Below are positions 51,962 to 58,833 of a stretch of DNA of 58,833 bases, piece after piece. Under the pieces are notes generated by a model. It made no database searches and was not told the origin of the DNA. It saw nothing but the letters and a program-made list of their open reading frames with translations. The stretch is from the NCBI RefSeq assembly GCF_021028955.1, contig NZ_JAIWPE010000031.1, positions 1 through 58,833 of the forward strand. Direction: 5' to 3'. The DNA comes from Salipaludibacillus sp. CUR1. Lineage in GTDB: Bacteria; Bacillota; Bacilli; Bacillales; Salisediminibacteriaceae. The position numbers were made by a program, and so were the translations under genes. The stretch's first letter is position 1. Each line of letters begins with the position of its first letter.

Positions 51962-53365
51962 TTATTTTTTCACTAACCATGAGACACATTCAACTTGTGC
52001 CGTTTGAGGAAACATGTCTACAGGCTGAAGGCTTTTAAGTTTATAGCCTCCTTTAGAGAGTTCTTTCACATTTTTCGCTAACGTTGATGGGTTGCATGAG
52101 ACATACACAATCCGTTCAGGCTTTGTTCTGAGCAGCGTGTCGATGAGTGAGGCGTCAAGTCCGGTACGAGGCGGATCTACAATGACCACATCCGCTTTCC
52201 ACCCTTGCTTTTCCCATTTCGGAAGCCACATTTCTGCTTTTCCCGTTTCATACGTGGCATGATCAATTCCGTGGTTGGCAGCGTTTTTACGAGCATCGGC
52301 AATGGACTCTTGAATAATATCCATTCCGCGGAGCTCTTTCGCTTTATCTGCTACCCAGAGACCGATCGTGCCAACACCGCAGTATGCGTCCACAACATTC
52401 TCTTTTCCGCTTAAGTTTGCGGCTTTCTTTACTTCATCGTAAAGTTTTTCTGTCTGAACAGGATTCAGCTGGAAAAATGCCCTGGCAGACAAATGAAAAG
52501 TAAAGTCGCCCAGTTTTTCTTCAAGTTTTTCTTTTCCGTAAAGGACGAACGTTTCGTCACCGAAAACGAGCGATGTTTTTTCCGGATTAACATTTTGAAT
52601 GACTGAAGTTACATCCGGGAGCCTCCGTTTCAGCTCCTCTAAAAATAATTCCTTCCGGGGGAATTCTTTTTCTTTTGTAACTAAAGCAAGCTGCCATTCA
52701 CCTGTTTTGAATCCCGCCCTGGTAACGATTGTACGCAAAAATCCTTTATGTTTTTTTTCATTATAAACGGGGATTTTTAAATCCTGGACGATTTGTTTGA
52801 CTGTTCGGGTAACCTTATTCGTCTGCGGGTGCTGGACGATACATTCCGGTATGTCAATCAGCTTATGGCTGTTGGTGCTGTAAAGCCCGGCAATCACCTT
52901 ACCGTTGTGCAGTCCGGTTTGCATCTGACTTTTATTTCTGTAGTGCCACGGGTCATCCATTCCAATAGTATCCTGGAAATCAACTTTCTCAAGATTAATA
53001 GACGTATACCTCTCGAATGCCTGGCGAACGACATCTTTTTTTTCACGAAGCTGGGCGCTGTAGCTCACGTGCTGAAGCTGGCAGCCGCCGCATTCATTAT
53101 AGACAGGGCACGGTGGGGTCGTCCGTTCATCGGATTTCCGCCTCACTTTTACAATTTTAGCTGTCGCGAATTTATGGGAGACCTTCACCGCTTCACAAAC
53201 GACTTCTTCCCCTGGCCAGGCGCCGGGAACAAACACAACCTGTCGCTTAAAGAACCCTACTCCTTCGCCGTCGATCCCCATTCGTTTAATTGTCAAAGGG
53301 AAACGCTGGCCTTTTTTAATTTTCAGTTCAGTTTTCGGCCCGCCGGCCTTCTTCCGTTCTTTCAC
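51962..53365 (-). CDS. 23S rRNA m5U methyltransferase (RlmCD/RlmD type)
   Basis: A 467-residue SAM-dependent tRNA/rRNA uracil-C5 methyltransferase. An N-terminal TRAM domain (about residues 15-75) is followed by an Fe-S cluster motif C-x5-C-x2-C in [10 protein letters not shown] (near 86), the Rossmann domain with [19 protein letters not shown], and the catalytic Cys in YVSCNPST (near 423). It methylates U747/U1939-type positions. It corresponds to the yfjO gene of B. subtilis by its neighbour, an AlkA-like glycosylase (yfjP). Confidence 0.88.
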   Translation of the reverse strand: MKERKKAGGPKTELKIKKGQRFPLTIKRMGIDGEGVGFFKRQVVFVPGAWPGEEVVCEAVKVSHKFATAKIVKVRRKSDERTTPPCPVYNECGGCQLQHVSYSAQLREKKDVVRQAFERYTSINLEKVDFQDTIGMDDPWHYRNKSQMQTGLHNGKVIAGLYSTNSHKLIDIPECIVQHPQTNKVTRTVKQIVQDLKIPVYNEKKHKGFLRTIVTRAGFKTGEWQLALVTKEKEFPRKELFLEELKRRLPDVTSVIQNVNPEKTSLVFGDETFVLYGKEKLEEKLGDFTFHLSARAFFQLNPVQTEKLYDEVKKAANLSGKENVVDAYCGVGTIGLWVADKAKELRGMDIIQESIADARKNAANHGIDHATYETGKAEMWLPKWEKQGWKADVVIVDPPRTGLDASLIDTLLRTKPERIVYVSCNPSTLAKNVKELSKGGYKLKSLQPVDMFPQTAQVECVSWLVKK

Positions 53366-53380
53366 TCGTTACACCTCAAT

Positions 53381-54253
53381 TTATGTTTCAATACTTTCCC
53401 ACAAGTAAAGGGTTGCATATGTTCTATATGGTTTCCATTCCTTTGACTTTTCAAGCATCACCGCATGTGTGGGTTTCGCTTCCCAATTGTAATACTTTTT
53501 CATGGCATTTTGAATGCCTATATCCTGGACCGGAAAAAGATCCATCCGGCCTAATCCGAACATAAGGAAATTTTCTGCTGTCCAGGGGCCAATACCGCGG
53601 ATTTTTACAAGCGATTTAATAACCTCTTCATCCGGCATCAAAGCCACTTCTTCCAAGTTAAGGTTCCCTTCTGCAAGAAGTTTAGATGTGTCTATCACAT
53701 ATTCGGCTTTTCGCTGGCTGAACTGTAATTCTTTCAGTTGATCCGGATGAAGCCGGCTGACAATGTCAGGTGTCGGATAAAACCATACGCCGTCTTCTTC
53801 AAAACCGAATGTTTTCACAAATCGTGATGAAAGTGTAAAAGCAAATGCCATGTTTAATTGCTGATGAATAATGAGTTTCATTAGACAGCCGTAAAGTTGA
53901 AAGTCGCAAACAAAAGGTGTGCCGCGAAACTGGTCAAATAGCCGGTTTAATTCTTTATCTCTGAAAAAATCAGCAATTTCCTCCAATGGAATATGCCAGT
54001 GGAAAAGGTGAGACAGCTGGTCAATGATCTCGTCAGCAGTCACTGAAGAGTGGGTTCCTGACTTTATATGAAAACACGGCTCTTCAAATGTGCCGGTCTG
54101 CTTCATATGAGCAACCACCGGATAACCCTTTATCCAGAGGGGAATGCGGATTTCTTCCTTCATCATATCTATGTGTAATAAAGGGTCCATTGAGAGCCTT
54201 TTTAATGCTTGGCTAAAATTGTATGGACCACTAGGCCTAATCTTCTCATCCAT
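53381..54253 (-). CDS. DNA-3-methyladenine glycosylase II (AlkA-like)
   Basis: From the ATG at 54253 (GGCGGTG upstream) the product is 290 residues; a 36-base longer frame has no ribosome binding site. The AlkA-type N domain is followed by the helix-hairpin-helix-GPD domain: VKIRGIGPWTAENFLMFGLG near residue 220 and the catalytic Asp in FPVQDIGIQ near 246. It excises alkylated purines. Like B. subtilis YfjP it lies next to the RNA methyltransferase and is probably co-transcribed with it (15-base gap). Confidence 0.88.
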   Translation of the reverse strand: MDEKIRPSGPYNFSQALKRLSMDPLLHIDMMKEEIRIPLWIKGYPVVAHMKQTGTFEEPCFHIKSGTHSSVTADEIIDQLSHLFHWHIPLEEIADFFRDKELNRLFDQFRGTPFVCDFQLYGCLMKLIIHQQLNMAFAFTLSSRFVKTFGFEEDGVWFYPTPDIVSRLHPDQLKELQFSQRKAEYVIDTSKLLAEGNLNLEEVALMPDEEVIKSLVKIRGIGPWTAENFLMFGLGRMDLFPVQDIGIQNAMKKYYNWEAKPTHAVMLEKSKEWKPYRTYATLYLWESIET

Positions 54254-54381
54254 TGGGACACCGCCTTTCTTCCCTTCAAATGATATCATATTTCAGAGGT
54301 TTCCTTAACTTGGAATGCCTCTCCCTCCTTTGTGTCTGTTAAAATAGCAGTGAACTTGATATTCAGTAAGGAGAGATTTAC

Positions 54382-54747
54382 ATGTCTATTGCTACAGATA
54401 TTGCTTCCTTGAAAATTATGTCTAAAGTATATAAGAGAAAAGAACTTCCTGAGGTTTTGCAAACGACTGCGGAATCATTAAAAGAGGATGTGCCTTATAT
54501 TGACTGGGTCGGAATTTACTACTTTGAGAGACAGGAAGAAATGCGCCTTGTGGCAGCATCTAATCTGGAAGACCATCTTGAATGGGAAGCAAACGGGGAA
54601 TTAAAGTTCCCACTAAAAAATTCTTCAAACGAAGCCGTAGGAATTATGGTCGTACGCAGCAAAGAAGCAATCGCTTTTGACGTCACCGATGTTTCAACAT
54701 TGGAAACAATTGCTCAGGCGTTAGGCGAACTAAGCCTTGCGCATTAA
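54382..54747 (+). CDS. GAF-domain protein, short
   Basis: A 121-residue protein forming one GAF-like domain: IDWVGIYYFERQEEMRLVAA near residue 40, then FPLKNSSNEAVGIMVVRS and a C-terminal helix. It lacks the Cys residues of the free-methionine-sulfoxide reductase subgroup, so it is probably a small-molecule sensor or stand-alone regulator. AAGGAGAG precedes the ATG. It converges with pdaA. Confidence 0.75.
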   Translation: MSIATDIASLKIMSKVYKRKELPEVLQTTAESLKEDVPYIDWVGIYYFERQEEMRLVAASNLEDHLEWEANGELKFPLKNSSNEAVGIMVVRSKEAIAFDVTDVSTLETIAQALGELSLAH

Positions 54748-54750
54748 AAT

Positions 54751-54789
54751 TGGAAAGAGCTGGGGGGTCTGTCCCCCCAGCTCTTTCCA
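54751..54789. terminator. bidirectional terminator between GAF gene and pdaA
   Basis: A perfect 17-bp stem, arms beginning TGGAAAGAGCTGGGGGG with a 5-base loop, sits between two convergent stops. Confidence 0.88.
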
Positions 54790-54791
54790 GT

Positions 54792-55586
54792 TTACTGAAA
54801 TAATATTTCCTGCTTCAGCCGCCACTCATCCAGGCTTTTAAATGTGTAGCCCTCAGCTTTTAAATCGTCAATAACTTTCGGTAAAGCTTTGGCATTATCG
54901 CTGGAGACACTGTGAAGCAGCATCACAGCTCCCGGGTGTACCCTTTTCATGATTTTTTCATAAGCGTAATCAGCCCCTTTTTGTTTGTCTGTTTCCCAGT
55001 CTTTGTATGCGAGTGACCAAAACACATTTACATATCCCATTTCTGCTGTTTTGGCGAGAGTGCGCTCACTAAAGGTGCCTCTTGGCGGGCGAAGGTACAT
55101 CATATCTGTCCGTCCTGTCGCTTTTTCATATTCTTCTTCAAGTGACCGGATTTCCCTTTCCAGTCGCTCGTCTGAAACTGCCGGCAGACTCGGATGATGG
55201 TAAGAGTGGTTTCCAACCGTATGCCCTTCATTCACCATTCGGTCAATGAGATCTGTTTCTTCTTTTAAATAATGCCCTGTAACAAAAAAAGCTGCCGGAA
55301 CCTCTTTTTCTTTCAATACATCTAAAATCTCGCCTGTATATCCGTTCTCGTATCCGTTGTCGAATGTTAAATACAGCTCTTTTTCTCGTGTATCCCCGAT
55401 ATAAAGACCGCCGTATTTCTCAATTAACTCCTCATAAAGCGGTTCAGTTGTTGCCGGCTGGTTATTTTGTGCCGGGTTAAAGCTCCAGTTATGCTCTTTA
55501 TTGCTTAACGCTTCAGCACTCGCTGCACCTTGAGGAAATAAACTTACACAAATCACTAATAATAATGTTAAAGTCACTTGTTTCAT
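54792..55586 (-). CDS. pdaA: PdaA-type polysaccharide deacetylase (spore cortex)
   Basis: A 264-residue secreted NodB-fold enzyme. The signal peptide is followed by EKELYLTFDNGYENGYTG (the catalytic Asp pair region near residue 76), HTVGNHSYHHP (metal His residues near 122), RPPRGTF and LLHSVSSDNAKALP. The FDNGYEN form and the spacing are those of PdaA, which makes muramic delta-lactam in the spore cortex, needed for germination. It corresponds to B. subtilis yfjS, near yfjO/yfjP as here. Confidence 0.87.
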   Translation of the reverse strand: MKQVTLTLLLVICVSLFPQGAASAEALSNKEHNWSFNPAQNNQPATTEPLYEELIEKYGGLYIGDTREKELYLTFDNGYENGYTGEILDVLKEKEVPAAFFVTGHYLKEETDLIDRMVNEGHTVGNHSYHHPSLPAVSDERLEREIRSLEEEYEKATGRTDMMYLRPPRGTFSERTLAKTAEMGYVNVFWSLAYKDWETDKQKGADYAYEKIMKRVHPGAVMLLHSVSSDNAKALPKVIDDLKAEGYTFKSLDEWRLKQEILFQ

Positions 55587-55750
55587 GAACGATGCCCTCG
55601 CTTTCTTTTACTTAAAGTTATTTTTTGTACAAATAACTTTTTCATACATACAAATCAGCGAGAGCGGATAACATTTATTCATAACTAATTATATCTTTTT
55701 CTTGTAACAGGGCTATTAATAAAAATCTGCCTGGAAGCACTCAAAAAAAA

Positions 55751-56089
55751 CGAACTGAGACATAAATAAAGACAAGTTTATAAAAAACGAACAAAATTCT
55801 TTATCAGATATTTTAGAAGGTGGGTTATTTTAGTTTTACCAATTTTTAAATAGCCTCAGCTTTTTTAATTGAAGGACAGAAGGCGGCGACGCCACAGGGG
55901 TTAAGCGCAGTCTGAAGATCCAATTCAACGAAGCTTCAGGGCTGAGTTGAATTTAGCTGAAGGCAAGCCCCTGGGCAAGCGTCCGCCTGGCGGACTGAAA
56001 TCACTCCTTTTCTCAAAAGAACAGCCGAACCAAATTCGAAAATTTTGTTCCGGCTGTTCTTTATGATTACTATTCTTTTGTCCAGCCCT
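55751..56089 (-). repeat. dispersed structured element, complete copy E
   Basis: About 340 bases homologous to copy D in the same orientation. Its left end is decayed (ACTGAGACATAA) and its right end is TTTTGTCCAGCCC. The core is best preserved here: TTGAAGGACAGAAGGCGGCG followed by CACAGGGG, and AAGCCCCTGGGCAAGCGTCC. The end hairpin is longer than in D (AGAACAGCCG with CGGCTGTTCT). No ORF is inside. Confidence 0.8.
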
Positions 56090-56139
56090 ACTGTTCATGC
56101 TAACAGTTTGGTTATTTAAAACCGCATTGTTAAACCTGT

Positions 56140-56868
56140 TTACTCTCCATAATTTCTAATATAATCATACATTTTATCGATGTCACTATCATTTCCATAA
56201 GCTTCAGTGACTCCCCAGATACGCCGCTCGTCTTTTTTCCCGTCACCATTAACATATATATCAAGGTCATGAATAATTCGGTGGGCATACCGGAGGGCCA
56301 TCCTGTCCTCTGTTTCATAGCTGGAGCCCATCATATAAAAGTTTTGTAAATTTCTTATATCATACAGAGCTCTCGACTCTGCGAGTAAATCTTCCTGAAG
56401 AGCAGATAACCGGTCCTGAAAAGCATCAGTGTCAAAATACTTATCATTTCTTAAGCTGTGAAAGTTAATTACTTCAACTTTCCCGAATCCTACAAGGTTG
56501 TTCATTATTTCATGAAGCTCACCGATTATTTCCTTTGCTTCTTCTTTTTTTCCTTCTTTGTAGTTAATCGCATCCTTATGTTCACTCCGATCAATATAAA
56601 AATAAGTATCGGACATAAAGAATATACGTTCAGCCCCGCTCCCCTCATTCTTTTCAGAGCTTGTCCCGTTCGAACTCTTCTGATCCCCTGAATTATTATC
56701 ATTATCCATTTCATTTTCCTCTGTCGCTCGGTCACTTTCCATTTCGGCATTTTCAGCTGCTTCCTTATCCTCGGAACTGGCCAATTGAGGAAACTCTACA
56801 ACACTGTAAATCAGCGCTATGACAATAAGCAACCCTGCTGGAACGGCATAAAGCATGATCTTCTTCAT
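56140..56868 (-). CDS. hypothetical membrane-anchored acidic protein
   Basis: A 242-residue protein, not recognised. One N-terminal membrane helix (about residues 5-26) is followed by an extremely acidic, Ser/Asn-rich linker (about 32-75), then a globular domain with FYIDRSEHKDAI, a helical middle and YVNGDGKKDERRIWG near the C terminus. It has no lipobox. Extracytoplasmic location is inferred. ATG 56868 is preceded by a weak GGGGATG region. Confidence 0.6.
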   Translation of the reverse strand: MKKIMLYAVPAGLLIVIALIYSVVEFPQLASSEDKEAAENAEMESDRATEENEMDNDNNSGDQKSSNGTSSEKNEGSGAERIFFMSDTYFYIDRSEHKDAINYKEGKKEEAKEIIGELHEIMNNLVGFGKVEVINFHSLRNDKYFDTDAFQDRLSALQEDLLAESRALYDIRNLQNFYMMGSSYETEDRMALRYAHRIIHDLDIYVNGDGKKDERRIWGVTEAYGNDSDIDKMYDYIRNYGE

Positions 56869-56998
56869 TGATTGTTCATCCCCTCCCCTGTTTACCTCTT
56901 GTTAAAAGATTACCCGAGATAATCAGGCAAAACAAGGTTAAAAATACATTTTTTACTAAAAACCTATTGTAACACTTGCATTAATAACCAAAAAATAA

Positions 56999-57026
56999 AA
57001 GGACCCGCCTGTCTCGGCGAATCCTT
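56999..57026 (-). terminator. terminator of fumA
   Basis: On the minus strand AAGGA and CGCC pair with GGCG and TCCTT (a 2 by 2 internal loop), then TTTTATTTTTT. It starts 10 bases after the fumarase stop. Confidence 0.65.
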
Positions 57027-57035
57027 GTGTGAGTA

Positions 57036-58574
57036 TTAAACAAATACTTTATCTCTATACTGGGAAAGACGCTCTAGTGATGTTTTATCTACATCTTTGT
57101 GAAGGCTGTTTCCATGGGCATCCATGGTCACGATCGCTGCAAAACCTTCAACCTTTAAGTGCCACATCGCTTCAGGGATGCCAAATTCCATGAGGTCGAC
57201 TCCTTCAACACTTTTTATACAGTCAGCATAATACTGGGCTGCTCCACCTATAGCGTTCAAGTAAACACCTCCGTGCTCCTCAAGCGCTTTAAGAGTTTTT
57301 GGTCCCATACCGCCTTTACCGATTACTGCTCTTATCCCGAATTTTTTCATAATGTCTCCCTGGTAAGGCTCTTCGCGAATACTTGTCGTAGGCCCGGCTG
57401 CTTTCACAGACCAGTTTCCAGCTTTGTCTTTCAGCATGACAGGTCCGCAGTGGTAAATAATTTGGCCGTCCAAATCTATTGGCGCCTCATTTTCCATTAA
57501 ATGGTGGTGGATAGCGTCTCTGCCGGTATGAAGCATTCCATTTATAATAACGACATCGCCTACTTTTAATTCTCTAATTTGCTCTTCAGTGACAGGAGCT
57601 TCCAATACAACTTCTTTCGCTTCATTCTTATCCTCCTGAGACTCCGGCGCTTCCTCAGGCTGGAAAGTCACTTTTTCACCATCTTTGTAAAGCCAGGACT
57701 GGATCGCTCCTGTTTCAGCATTCAGCTGTACGCCAAGACGCCTGAACGCCCAGCAGTTATAAGCGACAGATACGAAAAAACTGGCTGGAAGACGATTAGA
57801 AGATCCGATTTTACAGCCGAGAAGAGTCGCTTCTCCGCCGAAACCCATCGTTCCAATCCCCAAAGTGTTAGCTTTTTCCATAATATATTCTTCCAGTTCG
57901 GCAAGTCTTTCATTTCCATTAAGATCATTCACATCTCTGAAAAGCTGCTCTTTTGCAAGCTGATAACTGGAAATGCGGTCGCCGCCTATGCCCACTCCTA
58001 AAAACCCTGCGCTGCATCCCTGGCCCTGCGCCTGGTAAACAGAGTGAAGAATACATTTTCTTATGCCGTCCAAGTCACGTCCGGCTCGGCCCAGCCCTTC
58101 AATTTCTGCCGGCAGGCTGTATTGAATATTTTTATTTTCACACCCTCCGCCTTTCATAATCAGGCGGATATCTATGTAGTCTTTTTCCCATTGTTCAAAG
58201 TGAATAATTGGTGTTCCAGGCCCAATGTTGTCTCCACTGTTTTCACCTGTAAGAGAATCAACAGAGTTTGGCCGCAACTTGCCGTCTTTTGTTGCCAGTC
58301 TGACTGCTTCATGAATGTCTTTTTTCATTTCAACCTGATTTACATTGACGGGAACTTTCACTTCGAAAGTAAGCATCCCTGTATCCTGGCAGATTGGAGA
58401 GACGTTTGTATCCGCCATTTCAATGTTATCCGTTATAGTAGCAAGCGAGAGTGCTGCCCGAGTCCCCTCATTCTCTTTTTCTTTAGCTTTCTGAATAGCC
58501 CTTCTGACGTCATGAGGCAAGTTGGTCGATGTTTCCACAACTAATTCATACATACTTCTGCGAAGATTTTCCAT
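57036..58574 (-). CDS. fumA: class I fumarate hydratase (Fe-S)
   Basis: A 512-residue Fe-S fumarase of class I, with both the alpha (TtdA-like, N-terminal) and beta (TtdB-like, C-terminal) parts fused in one chain. ICQDTGMLTF near residue 61 and GGGCENKN near 145 hold cluster Cys residues, and QGQGCSAGFLG is the third. VGDVVIINGMLHTGRDAIHH and GPTTSIREEPY mark the beta domain. It converts fumarate to malate in the TCA cycle. Oxygen-sensitive 4Fe-4S chemistry is expected from the family. ATG 58574 has AAGGAG upstream. Confidence 0.9.
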   Translation of the reverse strand: MENLRRSMYELVVETSTNLPHDVRRAIQKAKEKENEGTRAALSLATITDNIEMADTNVSPICQDTGMLTFEVKVPVNVNQVEMKKDIHEAVRLATKDGKLRPNSVDSLTGENSGDNIGPGTPIIHFEQWEKDYIDIRLIMKGGGCENKNIQYSLPAEIEGLGRAGRDLDGIRKCILHSVYQAQGQGCSAGFLGVGIGGDRISSYQLAKEQLFRDVNDLNGNERLAELEEYIMEKANTLGIGTMGFGGEATLLGCKIGSSNRLPASFFVSVAYNCWAFRRLGVQLNAETGAIQSWLYKDGEKVTFQPEEAPESQEDKNEAKEVVLEAPVTEEQIRELKVGDVVIINGMLHTGRDAIHHHLMENEAPIDLDGQIIYHCGPVMLKDKAGNWSVKAAGPTTSIREEPYQGDIMKKFGIRAVIGKGGMGPKTLKALEEHGGVYLNAIGGAAQYYADCIKSVEGVDLMEFGIPEAMWHLKVEGFAAIVTMDAHGNSLHKDVDKTSLERLSQYRDKVFV

Positions 58575-58725
58575 TCGGTTGACACTCCTTCAATTTTTTG
58601 AATCTTCTCTATTATACTACGAAAGCCTTTACATTTGAGTGTCCGGGTAAAAATTCTAGTATTTTCATTTGCAGCATAGTCAGTTTTCTTATACACCGCC
58701 CCCTTTTTTGAAAAAAAGTAAGTAT

Positions 58726-58796
58726 CCGCCCGTAAAACGGGCGGTTTTAATTTCGCCCTATAAGGGCACTTTACCAACTTAGCCTCTAAAGAGGCC
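58726..58796. repeat. three successive short hairpins at the window edge
   Basis: Three spaced hairpins: CCGCCCG-CGGGCGG (58726-58744), GCCC-GGGC around TATAA (58756-58768) and CCTCT-AGAGG (about 58785-58796). The centres are about 28 bases apart. The first is followed by TTTTAATT and could be a terminator on plus. There is no gene on the plus strand nearby; the rest of the structure may lie beyond the window. Confidence 0.5.
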
Positions 58797-58833
58797 TCTT
58801 AATTGACCGCCAACCGTTTATCTCTCTCTATTT

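Noticed and set aside
58541-58777. 78-codon minus-strand frame upstream of fumA
   Set aside because: No ribosome binding site; it overlaps the fumA start in another frame and runs through the hairpin region.

Overview
The window reads as chromosome of a spore-forming Bacillaceae, probably a halophilic or alkaliphilic one (acidic, Glu-rich proteins, moderate GC). The evidence is two spore-protein genes (gamma-type SASP and SspK), a PdaA-type spore-cortex deacetylase, and long synteny with Bacillus subtilis. Read from right to left, positions 34283 to 1 follow the B. subtilis order yfhD-yfhE-yfhF-recX-yfhH-sspK-yfhJ-yfhP-mutY-yfhR-yfhS-fabL-sspE-(ygaB position)-ygaC-ygaD-ygaE-gsaB-bcp-perR-ygzB-ygxA-rrn. 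Genus-level identity cannot be settled from the sequence alone.

Layout: 1-300 is the 5' edge of a minus-strand 16S rRNA gene with its leader and promoter. 600-4750 holds ygxA, ygzB, perR with two candidate PerR boxes, a DarA/YaaQ-like PII protein paired with a 2-hydroxyacid dehydrogenase, and a small anchored protein. 4914-8048 is a four-gene tandem array of diverged paralogous lipoproteins. 8248-17297 carries bcp, a K+ channel, gsaB, a full-length glutamate synthase large subunit with no small subunit beside it, and ygaE; it is flanked by two arrays of palindromic repeats with the same 103-bp period. 17797-34283 is the conserved yga/yfh block, interrupted by a ywr-like cassette (gamma-glutamyltransferase plus two short chromate-transporter subunits) and an LctP lactate permease.

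34433-48180 is accessory. It contains a trehalose unit (treA-treR, no PTS permease, a TreR operator between -35 and -10), a two-domain YtkA-like lipoprotein with a His-rich linker, a FAD/Rieske oxidoreductase, a DbpA helicase, a MATE exporter and small charged proteins. At 39671-40036 I find a type I toxin-antitoxin locus: a 35-residue holin-like toxin on the minus strand, a convergent antisense RNA on the plus strand, and a LexA/SOS-box match in the spacer of the toxin promoter. This is the most interesting system in the window.

48557-58574 holds a CBS protein, YjzC, a KGG-repeat stress protein with a SigB-like promoter, a DUF948 protein, a yfjO-yfjP-pdaA-like DNA/RNA maintenance and spore group, and class I fumarase. 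Copies of a structured, roughly 340-bp intergenic element with imperfect terminal inverted repeats occur at 25.4-25.9, 38.3, 44.9, 50.3-50.7 and 55.8-56.1 kb, in both orientations. No tRNA, CRISPR array, transposase gene or recognised riboswitch was seen.
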